DNA of 64,000 nt, from assembly GCA_019671135.1 (NCBI GenBank), contig JAHRHY010000012.1:186001-250000 (forward strand), in the 5' to 3' direction. Made by a program: the position numbers and the translations under genes. This DNA is from Linnemannia hyalina (lineage: Eukaryota > Mortierellomycota > Mortierellomycetes > Mortierellales > Mortierellaceae). Positions 50,288-62,431 of the stretch are shown here, one piece after another (within the stretch, counting starts at the first letter, position 1; every line of letters starts with the position of its first letter). The notes below the pieces were generated by a model. The model did not search any database, was not told where the DNA came from, and was given only the letters and a program-made list of their open reading frames with translations.

Positions 50288-53200
50288 ATGTCCTTCACAC
50301 CACTATCACCACAGGACCAACCTCCCATCATTGTCCACCCTCTTTCTCCATCTGTCAACTCACAAGGGATCAATACCAGTCATCCACACCTCTACTTCCA
50401 ACAGACAACATCCTCCATCCTCTACAGCACCATCGTATTCACCTTCTTGGGCACGATCGTCGGCTTAGCCTTGTTCTCCTGGGTAAGAACAAGACGGAGT
50501 TCCATCTATGGATCCCGGCAGTTCTTTGTGAGGGAGGAACATCGGGCTGAGGCCTTGTCGGAAAGTTTCTTGGGGTGGGCTCCGGGGTTGTTCTTTTTGG
50601 AAAGGAGGATTGCAAGGAGGTTGGAGGCAGGGGCAGAAACGGAGGCGAGTGGGACTTTACCATTGATAACGACTACAACGACGGGAGGAAGAGCAGGAGA
50701 GGGGAATAGTAGTACCGATCAAGTCTCACAGCTGCACTCCCTGGCTGAAAAGGATTCAAAGATGGGAGAAGGAGAGGGGCAAGGGTCTGGCAATAACAAC
50801 TCTTCACGTCCTTTTAACAGCAACAAGGTGCCTGGGATTTGGAACCGTCTCATGGGGCTCTTGGTTGCTGGCAAGGCTAGCGCGGTCAGCATCATCGAAC
50901 CCAACAACACTTCTGCGAACACTACAGTAGCTATGAAGGAGACAAAGGAGGAAGTTGAGGCCACCAATGAGGAATCTAGCGCAATCGTATCCTCCACGCT
51001 CAAGCCTCCTCAGCAACAGGCTCGGTCGACCGTGTCTGTCAACTCTACCACTTCAAGTCAACAACATACACAGCAACCAACGACTTCGCGACCTGCACTC
51101 AACGGCCCCTCAACATCAGCATCGTCACCGTCCTCAGAGAAGGCGTCGACTTTGGCGCGGCAGGAGATTATTGCCAAAATTGGGCTGGACCACTACTTGC
51201 TGATCCGGTTCCTGAAGATGCTGTTCGCCGTCTCTGTGATCCTGGGTCTTGTGGCGATCTCTTCACTGGTGCCGCTATATATGATTCGCCAGACAGGCGA
51301 AGACCTTCAAGGCAGTGGCGACCTTTTGGGCGCTGGATCACACCCAATGAGACGCGTCGAAATTTTGCAGATCGGAAATGTGATCGATGATGAGCGCCTC
51401 TGGGCTGCTGTCCTGGCTGTCGCTCTCGTCTCTGGTAACTTTCGAAATATCAACGATGCGACGCGTTATTGTTTTTTGTTTAGCGTTATTCCAACTATCT
51501 AATCTTCCCACACACACCATCCATCCTCCCACCAATCATGCCCCTTTCTTCTTTCCTTCTCACTCTCCTAGGTCTAATCCTTGTCTGGTCCTGGTCCGAG
51601 CTCATGCTGTTTCTGAAACTCCGGCAAGAGTTTCTCTTCCGGTCCGCCTCCCGTTACTCCTCCCGCGTCGTCCTCTTGCAGAACCTCCCCGAAGACTTGC
51701 GGACCGTCGAATCTCTCAAACAGGTCTTTGCTACTGCTCCCGGTGGAGGGGTCGAACATGTCTATCTCGTCAGGGATGTCTCGCGGCTCGAAAAGGCGGT
51801 CAAGCAGCGGCAGGTGGTTCTGGACAAGTTGGAGGAAACAGAGTCAAATTATATGAATGCTATTGCGAGAGCGTCGGCTATGGTTTCTTTTACGACTTTG
51901 AATATGAGGTCTCGGTCCTGGCTTGGTCGGTGTGTTGATAGGGTCAAGACTTGTTTTGGGCTTGAGGGTTCGAGCGTTGGTGGAAGCGGTGGTCAGAGTC
52001 TGGATGACGAGGATTATGTTGGACATCTCAAGTTATACCAGCTCAGTGATGTGCCCAAGCTTTCGCTCGCGGACCTGTCCAGCTCTACTGCTATCAACAG
52101 TATGCCCAGCACCAGTGAGAGACGGTCTTCGCAGACTCTCCAACAACAAGGCACCACGCTCTCGAACGTCTCCAGCTCGGGTGGACTGGCGGTTTTGAAG
52201 TGGTACCAAAAACCAAGACGACCAAGACACTATGCCGGTATTCCTTTGCTCAGCAAGCAACAGGACTCTATTCGATACTACCGAGGAGAACTCTGTCGTC
52301 TGAACAAGGTGATTGAGCAAGAGTATTTGCAGCAAGCTAAAGCCATGGCAGACGATCGCCAGGGGATCCGACAGCCTCATGCCCACCGCCCTCAGAGCCG
52401 AGCAAGAAAGGGTCTTCATCCTGACGCAAAAAGCACACCCAGTCAAGCTGGATCTGTCAATGGCCACGAGAACGTCGTGATCTTGGACGATGTGGCCACT
52501 GCATCCGAGACCGAGAAGGGCGCCTCTCCCACGAAGAGTGCTCCACCAAACCAAGTCGACACTCTCCCCGCCGCGTTTATCTTGATGAGAACCCGCGCAG
52601 GCGCCAAGGCCATTGCATTTGGAACGATTGGACAAGACCAGATCCCCATAAAATCTCGCACACTGGGCATCCCTCCACGCGACATCGAATGGCGCGTCCT
52701 CGGTCAGGCAACATCGCCTCTTTCGAAGCTACTCAGACGCGCTATGATCATCTCTGTCGGGTTCCTGTTGGTGGTTGGATGTGGACTGGTTGTCTCTGCG
52801 ATGGCGTCGATGGCGGTCTTCAAGGGGTGGGAAAGGGTTATTGAGGAAGAGGCGGAGGTCCTGGCGGGCCCTGTTGTTTATTTGCGACAGGGTGTTCTTG
52901 CCCCTTTGTTGCTTGGCCTTTTGATGTTTGCTGGATCTTGGATCCTCAATGGTAACGTTGTCTCGTTCGGTATTTTGATATTCTGTGAACACTTTTTTTT
53001 GTTTGTTGCTAACGCTTTCTTTTGTTTGTCATGTCCTATGGGAATAGAGTTGTGCCAGTACTGGGGACGCGTTTCAAAGATACAGACAGACTTGTTGACC
53101 CAGAGATGCTACTTTTACTTCCTGGTAAGTACTTTTGATTTCTTGTCGTCGGTGCTCACTCATCCCACGTTGCTTCAAGTCTTCACAAATATTGATGCAT

Positions 53201-56150
53201 CGTTTCTAATTCTTTTTATTAGTTGGTCAATATGATCTTGGTGCATCCCATTGTGTCACTCTCCCTGTCATGGCATGAGTCCGCCTTCACTGAAGTCGAC
53301 AGCTTGTCGAATTTTCTGATCCACGCCATTCCCTCCTACTGCTCCTTCGCATTCTCTTACATCCTCACTGCAGGCCTGATGTTGCCTCTCCACCATATCC
53401 TCCAATTCTCTCGGCTCTGGGCAACTCTCCCTGCTATCACCCTCTGGTCCGCGCTAGGTCCTCTCTCCTGGCGCAAGTCAAACCGTCTGCACAAGTCCAA
53501 GAGCCATCGCGATCATACTGGTACAAGTTCGGCCATCGATGATGCTGCTAGGAGGACCACTGATGTCGCATCAACCGGTTCCACTGAATCGTCAACCTCG
53601 AGCAACTCGGCGTCGCTCGAAGACAACTTCTCGCCAGCACCCACTCAGACTCCTCGTCAAGCCTTCCAAACGCGTCAACCACCATTCTTCAACCTCCAGA
53701 ACTTGTATCCACATCTGGTCCTGATGTTCACCATTTCGTTGGCGTTGCTCCCTCTAGCACCACTGCTGTTCTTGTTCTGGATCGTGGTTCTGATGACTAT
53801 GAACCTTTGTTACCGATACCTGGTCCTTCAAGTTGTGACGGCCAAGAGTCAGTCTGGAGGACTACACTACCTCCAAGCGATCAAGTTCGTCCTTTTCCCA
53901 ACGTTGGCTTGCCCGCCATTGCTGTTGGCGGTGTATCTGGGTATCCGGCAGGCTTGGATCCAGGCTGGGTTCTCGGCGGGTCTGTTGGCGGCGGTTTTGG
54001 TTGCGCGGGTGGTTGTTGGGGTTCAGTTTGGGAAGCGGGAGGAGATGATGTTGGAGAAGGTGGAGGCATATTATTTGCAGCCGGAGGTCGTGCTGCTTCA
54101 TTCTGGGAAGGCATCTGGTGCGGGTGGAAAACCTGAAGGAAAGGCGAGGGCAGTTAGAGGTGGAGGTCAGGATGCGATTGTTCACTTGGGGCACTTGAGC
54201 CCTAGTTCTCTCGGTCATGAAGCCGGATCTGCTGCTTCAGATGCTCGCGGGTTTTTGTCTGATAGCGATGGAGAGGGACAGTCTCCTTCCGATTTGGATG
54301 AGCACGCGAAGGAGACGACTTCTCCGCGCCGGAGGATGATCAAGAGGATGATCCAGCGGCCCACGACGATCATTGGACATTACCGCAACTCGTTTGTCTC
54401 CACCATCTCTGGAGGCACTCGTCCCAAGAGTGTGTCTGTGTTTGATCTTGAACGATACGAAAAGGAGATCTTGGGGATTGCGTATGACCTTGATGCTGAG
54501 CCTGCTGGTTCTCAACAAGGGTCGTCGATTCAGGCAGTCGCGGCTTCTCCTTCCCAGGGTCCGATTCATTCTCGGCAATCGAGTCTTGTGAGGGCACAGA
54601 CTGTTGGTCATGCTTCTGCTCATGGTCGGACAGCTTCTTCTTCGACTGGCTTTGAACCTACTTTCAGTTTTGCCGATGGCACTGAGGACTCTGAGATACA
54701 TGACTTGTTCCCAAGTTACTCCAGTATGAGTCATGGAGCTGGGGTTGCAGGATCTGCTTTGTCCAAGGCCGAGGAGGAGGAGGTTGAGAAGGAGGCAAAG
54801 TACAGGGAGATCGTCAAGGCTCTTCGTCGTGCAAGCACCGTCGCCTCTCGCAAGCAACTGGACGCGCCTTTTGTCACCAGCAACAACAATGCCGCATCAG
54901 GAGCAGGAAGTCAGCAACGTCGTGTTAGGATGGCTGGTGCTCCCGGATTTGCATCATCTTCCCTTGAAGCTGTGAACGAGACCAAGACGACAGGTCAATT
55001 CAACAAAAGAGCCAACGGCACCAACAATAAGCCACTTTACCGAGCATCACTCCCCGCCTTGCTCAACTCACGACCCTTGCACTACGCCAACAACCCTTAC
55101 CTGCTCCACCAACGCGGCATTGACGATGCTCTGTCAAGTGTTTCAATGTCGTCCAGGGTCTCCAACTCTGGCCGTCATACTGGTCGAGGTGCACCTTCGT
55201 TGCCGATGCTCCTGATCCATCGCGAGTCGGTCGTCGCTGCCGAGGAACGGAGTCGGATCCAGGGGTTGTACTTGAACCCTGTCTTACAGGAGGCCAAGAC
55301 GAAGGTTATTGTTTGGCTGCCGAGTCAGACTGAGCAGTCGTTCTGGGGCGCTTCGCCTTCTTCCTGGAGCGGGATCCATGGACATGGAAATAGTCAACAT
55401 CATCACCGGCAGCAGCCTGCTGGGTCGTTCTCGGCGAGGACTTTGTCGTCTTTTGGACATTGCAAGCGTCATGCGGCGCTTCGGGTCCGTGAAGACAATG
55501 AGGTGAACGATTTGGCCATCTCTGAAGCTCCAGGCGCAAGCAATGGACCGTCGTCTCCAACAGCAGCTGACGGATCCCACTCTGCCACAGCCCCAGTTCA
55601 AGACCGCTCAACATTCGGGCTCTCAACCTCCCTCACACAGACGCAAAACGCATCAGATAATCGCCATTCTCGCCAACAGCAACAACAGCATCATGAATGC
55701 ACATGCCTAATCTATCAAGAGGTCTTAAAAGCCGTAGCCGACGCCGTAGCATTAGCAGACCAAGAGATCCGCGACCTCCGCATTGTCGGCCTTACCGTCT
55801 GGCTCGACTCCCGTCACGTGATCTGGGGCCAAGACAAAGAAGAAGATGGACGACTCGGAGACCGGGTCATGATCTCGACCAGCCCCTCGATGGAGTTTGG
55901 TGGGCCCCAGCAGCGACAGGTGGGGGATGGGTTGCTGTCGTGGTTGGAGGTTGATGAAAATGTTGAGGGGGTGGAGGGGTTTGAAGGTGGAATTGGTGGT
56001 GGGGAGATGCAGTGTCCGGTTGGAAAGGGAGTGGCGGGGATTATTGGAGGATCGATGGGTGTGATTATGAGGCGGCCTGTTGGGTGTTATGGACGGTTAG
56101 TGGGCGATGGGGAGGAGGATGATATTTCGCATGGGCTTCATTCTATGTAA
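50288..56150 (+). CDS. CSC1/OSCA/TMEM63-type cation channel, extra-large
   Basis: Four exons: 50288..51434, 51572..52951, 53048..53124 and 53223..56150, giving 1843 aa; most fungal relatives are 750-1050. First membrane span near residues 43-66 (SILYSTIVFTFLGTIVGLAL), then a Ser/Thr-rich insert, spans near 310-335 and 370-395, and the cytosolic RRM-like segment beginning RVVLLQNLPEDLRTVESLKQ with the coiled DVSRLEKAVKQRQ. The pore-domain helices follow: APLLLGLLMFAGSWILNG, LVNMILVHPIVSLSLSWH, AFSYILTAGLMLPLHHIL, then after an insert NLYPHLVLMFTISLALLPLA and IKFVLFPTLACPPLLLAVYL. The last roughly 750 residues are mostly disordered, with short conserved-looking parts (CTCLIYQEVLKAVADAVALA). These proteins are mechanically or osmotically gated cation channels of plasma or internal membranes. 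Convergent with the ABC transporter, stops 132 bp apart. Confidence 0.82.
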
Positions 56151-56282
56151 ACTTTTGCATGTCGAAAAGATAAATCAACGTTTACCATAGCAGAAAAAGG
56201 TCATATCCATTGTCTCAAACGCGTCCTGCTAATCAAACGCGTCGTGTTTTAAGTGTAATAAGCAATAAAAAAAATGTGTCTA

Positions 56283-59200
56283 TCAGGCTTCGCCAGCCTG
56301 CTTCGCCAGCTTATAAAACAACGAGCTCTCATCCTGAAGCAAAACCTTGGGCGCGTCAAACTCCACAACGCGACCATGGTCCAGCACTAGTATCTTGTCG
56401 GAATCCATCACAGTCTTGATACGATGCGCAATCGTCAAAACTGTCCTCTCCTTGAACTCGGTCCGGATCGTCTTTTGGATCAACTCGTCTGTCTCGATAT
56501 CCACGGCCGAAGTCGCTTCGTCCAACACCAGGATCTTGCTCTTTCTTAGGAGTGCTCGTGCGAGGCAGATTAAGGACCGTTGGCCGACTGAAAAGTTCTC
56601 GCCGTTCTGGGCTACCTGGAACAGCAGCCCGCCAGGTAATGCAGCGATGACAGACTTGAGGTATGATCTCTCCAGTGCTTCCCACAGTACTACATCCTCC
56701 ATTTCCACGAATGGATCAAGGTTCTCTCGTACAGTTCCGGCAAAGAGGACAGGCTCCTGAGGGATGATCGATAGGTTCTTGCGCAGGTCGGTCAGTCCGA
56801 GAGTGGAAACGTCGATATTGTCGATCACGATCTTGCCGCCGTCCAATTGGTCTTCGTTGTGCGGATCATCAGGCTCCTGGTTGCTGTTGCTGCTGGTTGC
56901 TCTTGCCCACTCACTGTTGGCGGCTTCGATCATCCTGAACAACGCCAACGTCAAACTCGACTTGCCAGCACCCGTCCGTCCAACGATACCAATCTTCTGC
57001 CCTCCTTCAACCCTGAACGAGATACCCTTCAAGACCAGATCCATACCCTCCCGATACCGCGTCGAGTAGTCGACAAACTCAATTCTGCCCTCCTGCGGCC
57101 AATGTTGCTCCAATGCACGACCCGCCTCAGAATCGGGCGCCGTCAGTCGTGGCGCCTCAGTCCTCATCTCTGAATACTCCTCAACCCGCTCGGTAGCAAT
57201 CAGATGCATGTACATATCACAATAATGTCTCGTGAACCAAATCAGCGCCTGCGCATTCGACATTGCGAAACTGAGTGCCAATCCGGCAGTCGCCGCATTA
57301 ACGGACCCCTGCGGCAACAAGACAAACCAAAGCCCCGCCAACAGCGTAATCAACACATTGACCATCTGGACTTGAATCTCCATCCACCGAATACAGTACC
57401 CATATGCCACAAACGCATTCGCATGAATATCACACCACCTCGAGTTGGCCTTGATAAACCGCTCCTGAAGTCCCATGGCTCGGATAGTCGAGACTCCCGC
57501 AAGGGTTTCCTGGAAACTCTGATAGACGGGTGACTTTGTGATGCGGAAGACGCGTTTGGCGGCTTGGGAGGCGTGGATGTAGTACTTTTGGACGTAATAG
57601 TAGATGAGAGCGATGAAGGGGGATGCAAAGAGGAATAGGGGGGTTGTGAATGCCACGACAGTGAGGGAGGCGATGATGGCGACACCTTGGAGGGTGATCT
57701 CATATAGCTTTAGGGGGATCCGCTCGTCGATGGATAAAAAGTCGTTTGACGCAATATTGATGATCCGCCCCAGTCTACAATAATAACATAAGCTGCAAGT
57801 TAGCAAAACAACTCAAAAAACGCGTTGCAAGTCAAAAAAAAAAAAAAAAAAAAAAAGAAAGGGCACCAGTTTGAGAATATCTTACGGAGTGGTGTCAAAG
57901 AAGGAGGGAGGGAGGAGCATGATCCTGCTGATGAACTTTCGGTGGAGGTACTCTGATGCGCGAACAAGTGCAACACCGAACGAGACCCAATTGAGAACCA
58001 TTCCGGTCAGGGTGTAGACCAGGGTCAAGAGGGCAAACACCGACAGGAAATACTTGAGCGAGGGTGGGTTTCCTTGATCATCGGTCTCCTTGGATTGACC
58101 GATCCAGTACTTGAGCCACAAAGTGGTGCTGACATAACACACCTGCATGAGGACATGACAGAATACAGTCAGAGCCGTGTACTTGTACGTCCTATTAGGC
58201 GGTTATGTGGTCGCAAGGAAAACACGAACAATTAGTAAATTGGCGCGCGCAATGAATCATATTATCCAGTTTACGAGGATGGAAAATACGATGTGGAATG
58301 ATCACTTACATGGCTTGCAGGTAGGTTAAAAACACTGACAAATTGAGCTCTCCGTCCTTGTAAGTCTCTGTTTTGATGATGCCAGCCTTCTTGTCCCTCT
58401 TGGTATCCTTCTTAATTTCGCTGTTCCTGGCATTATCATACTTCGGCGTCGTCGCTACTGTTGAGTCGCCGCTCGTGCCCGACCCGACCGTCTCTTGACT
58501 TTGCGTGTCTGCAATGTCCGACTCTTCTCTTGAAGAGGTGCCAGAACCACCTTGGTCGCGATGAGTAATCGCATACTCGCTGATCAGCTGGCAAAAGGTT
58601 TGTCCGGCGGCCATGAGATCCTCAAAGTGTCCTGACTCTGCAACGCAGCCATCCTTCAGCAGAACGATTTGATCGACTTCCTGGAGATGATGGATACCGT
58701 GCGTCACCAACAGTCTGGTCTTGTTGCGGAGCAAACCCTGCGGTCCTATCAGTTCGTTCCAGAGATGCTGATCCACATGCGCATCGACGGCACTCAGAGG
58801 GTCGTCCAACAGGTAGATGTCAGCGTCGTTGTAGGCAGCTCGAGCAAGAGAGACTCGCTGCTTCTGACCTCCCGAGAGATTGATACCGCGCTCACCAATC
58901 TCTGTCTGGTCGCCTGCTGGAAGCATAGCAAGATCAGGCTCCAATCCACTCGCAGCAATGATCCGATCGTACCGTTCCTGGTCATACTCTAGGCCAAACA
59001 AGATGTTGTCGCGGAGAGTGGCGTTCAGGATCCAGCTCTGCTGTGGGACATAGGCAATCCTGCCGACGGTCTTGACGTATCCATGAAGCTTGTACATCTC
59101 TCCTATGAGGGCGCTCAGCAAGGACGATTTGCCTTGACCAACTCGTCCGACAATGGCCACCAGCGAGCCACCCTTGACTGAGAGGTTGATATGCTGCAAG

Positions 59201-61786
59201 GTTGGGCGCTGAATGTCGGTTGATTCGTCGTCATGTAATCCATGAAGTAAAGCCTGAGTTTCGTCCGCATCGTCCTGATTTTCCAGGCTATCATTCTCAA
59301 CCATCACCGCCTCCTTGGACCAAGAAAAGGTTGCATCCTGAACCACCACCGCTGGCTCTCCAGATGGCTTCTTGGATCCGTCATGCTCCCGAACGATCGC
59401 ATCAAAATTAATCTCCTCCCGAAGCAAGAATTGTTGGATGCGGGAGGTGCTGACAACAAGTCGTACAGTTGTCGAAGTAGTCTCGCTCAATGTGGTGATG
59501 GGGTTCTTGAGCATGTTGAATACGGTTATACTAACAAAGACCACTTGAGGGGTCAATGTTCCTGGAGTGAAACCTGGGCCTCCCCATGTTGCGTAGACCG
59601 ACAGCGTGACGAGGGAAATGATGAGTGGCGAGGAGGAAAAGACAATCGACATTATGGCATCTAGGGCTCCCATCCGACGCTTGGCCCCCAGCTCGCGGTT
59701 ACGGACGTTCAAAATCCGCTTCAAAAATGGGCTCTCCCTATTTCGGTTAACAGTTAGCATCGATTGACAAAAGACGGCTCAATGGAGACGAATAACTAAA
59801 CATTCCATGAGTATTTCGACCGCTTACCAGGCGTAGAGTTTGACGACTTTGATAGCGGACAAAGTCTCCGTCATGACCCGGATACGTTCATCAGCGAGCT
59901 CAGACAACTCCCGCTGCAGCTTGTTGAATATTTTTACTCGCCAGATCTGCATCGGTGTCAAGCTAATCATCGTCAGCAGTCCAACCCATGCACTCCATCC
60001 GAGCGTTTTGTGCACTACATGTTCGATGAGGTATAGGTAAAAAGTAAGTAAATGAGCTTCAGACGCGTCAACCTCAACTGTCATGCTTGCTCGAGTGTCC
60101 TCTATTCATTAAAATTAGTGACCCTAATTAAAATACTTACAAAGATACAACGCGGAAATGAACTCTAGAGGGATTGAAATCCACATGGTCAAGACTAACC
60201 CGCCTTCCGCCCATCCATCCGCGTCGATGGAGACGTAGTTGAGGATCTGGCCGGTGGTGGAGAGTTGCCTTGAACCCGGCGATAGGTTTAGAGCCTTGCG
60301 ATATACCATGGACATCAGAGCTGATCGAACCTCAAGCCCACGAACAACGCAGTACTGGCGACTCACTGCCAGAAGGATGACATTGCACAGACCAGCAAAG
60401 GACATACTGAAAACCAAGAAGATACCGTACTCCAAACTAGTGTTCCCCGTGGTACGACCACTGCTGCCGTTGTCAGATGATTGCGCAGTCGATTCCTGTG
60501 ATGGTGTCAGGTCCTGGATGTCCTGGAAATACGCCAGCAAAAGACTGAAGACCGCTGGGACCGCAAAATTCGTCAGTACGCGGACGACACGAATTGCAAT
60601 CAGTCCAGGAGCATGAATGAGTTGGGACCGCAGCACTGCCTGAAATAAAGACGGCTCCCTGCCCCGTTTCGTCGCTCTGTCCTGATTTGCTTTCCAGTAT
60701 ATATCCAGCAGGGGTTGAGAGGCTGCAGTGTAGACACACTCCGGCAGCTGATTTGCGAAATCCTCAGCCATCAGAGACTTTGTATTCCCGAGTCGGATAA
60801 TCGGTAGGAAGAAGAAAAAGGTCATCTGTGAGAACAGGTTCGCCTTGTCGTAGATGGGCGCGGAGCTGGATCGCTGGACTTTGGTGGCGCCACGAGGCCA
60901 CGCCTCTACGATGAACCCGATCAGGAGTGTCGGGATCATGAAAAAAGTAGCGGCGAGTTGGACGGAGTCGCCCACTGAGCGGTCCGACAAGAGGCGGAGC
61001 GTCCTGGCTTGGATCATGAGCGCCACGATAGAAAAGGCATAAAATGAGAATATGACGTCTGAGGATCGGATCGAGTATACATGCTCGTAATAGTTGAGGG
61101 GGACTGCCAGCAACTATCAAGAAAGAAAAAGGGGTATTAAGTTTTAATATGAGTCATTACAGCTAAATGCTTCGCAAAAAAAAAAAAAAAAAAGTATAAG
61201 CTTACCCATGCGGCTGCAAGAGCGGCGTATCCAAAGATAGCAGCAGGCACTGCGCCATTCTCCAGATTAAGGAGGTGGACGAGAACAACGACAGCCATCA
61301 TTCCTGTGAGGGACATGCATGTCTGCGTAGGCCAGTAGATCCATGCTGTACGCCCAAATCCGTGAGGTTTGGAGTATTTCCGGAGGGCCATGTATCGGCC
61401 GAAAAATGAGGCGATCGCCAGAGTTGACAGTGCTCCCAGGAGAATGCTAGAGATTGATATGGAAGGTAGGAAAGTGTGAATGGCCGTTGTACTTCTCCTC
61501 CCTCATAAACAAGATTATTGTAGATCAATTACTGCCATACCTGTACTCGAAGCAAGGAGTGAGACCGAACCTGGATTTGCTGAGTGGTCCCTTTTTGCAC
61601 ATCAAATCATGGGTAATCGAGAAGTTTAATGCCCTTGCCCTGTCAAATGTGGTATTGTTTGTCATTCGTGGATAGCAATTGGTCTCTTACCCAGCCTTCA
61701 GATCCACAGAACCAATACTCAGCGTCTTTACTCAGCAGAGGTGGAGCGACAGGGTAATTGGAATGTGAGGTCTGTTGGAGCTCCAT
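56283..61786 (-). CDS. ABCC (MRP/YCF1-type) ABC transporter, full length
   Basis: Eight exons: 61786..61691, 61590..61541, 61446..61206, 61113..60141, 60014..59828, 59737..58310, 58191..57886 and 57774..56283, giving 1590 aa. The order is TMD0-L0-TMD1-NBD1-TMD2-NBD2, as in multidrug-resistance proteins exporting glutathione conjugates and organic anions from cytosol or into the vacuole. The N-terminus reads FCGSEGW|GPLSKSRFGLTPCFE across the first junction, the classic MRP start. NBD1: Walker A GRVGQGKSS (713-721), LSGGQKQR (803-810), Walker B IYLLDDPLSAVD. NBD2: Walker A GRTGAGKSS (1359-1367), degenerate signature FSVGQRSLICLARALL, Walker B ILVLDEATSAVD. The VGQ rather than GGQ of NBD2 is usual for the family. 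A Ser/Thr/Lys-rich linker after NBD1 resembles a regulatory region. A pure A-run of about 22 lies in the intron near 57834-57856. Confidence 0.93.
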
Positions 61787-62431
61787 TGTTTGATGTTTGT
61801 CGCTGTTGTTCTCTGAAGCAATCTGATATGCCGGTGTGCGTTGGTTTTCCTGTCTGTGAGGAGCGCAGGAATGGGGGTATCAATAGATAAGAAAACAAGC
61901 AAGAAGAGGAAGAGGAATTGGTAAGGAAGAAGAGGAAGAAAAGGAGGGAAGAGAGGAGAATGGGACCCTTTTCCCTGTTGTCCTTTTCCAAGCTAGTGAC
62001 AACTATTTTTATCACACATCTGCTGCGTGTTTGCTTTGCGCCGATGCAACGTTGTTGTCTGTGAGTAAATTTCACCGGTTGGTGGCAACATTGGTCTTGT
62101 CAATTAAGAAAACACCGATTTGTAATTGCACGGGGTATCATGTGATCTCTTGACCGCCCCAATCGTCGTCGTTACTAAAGTTTCATTTTTTTATTCTTTG
62201 CGTTCGTCTCGCTTCCACACACCCCCTTTCCATTCTCGACACTTAACTCACCTCAGGATCGACCCTTGTTTTCCATTTCTCAAGTTATTTCAACAACTCC
62301 CCAGAGGCAAACTCAGGACTCGTTACTACAGCTCATACCAACCAACCAAGGACTTTGACCTGACCTGCGATATACTTCAGCACCACCTCTCCGACAAGAA
62401 AGAGTCATCAACACAACCGAGTTACAACACC
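61787..62431. other. Divergent promoter region (ABC transporter / CHY zinc-finger gene)
   Basis: About 645 bp between two start codons. A-rich/GA-rich block at 61880-61960 and a CT-rich leader before the zinc-finger gene. The reading frame is open upstream to 62126 but that part is leader-like. No further gene seen. Confidence 0.5.
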
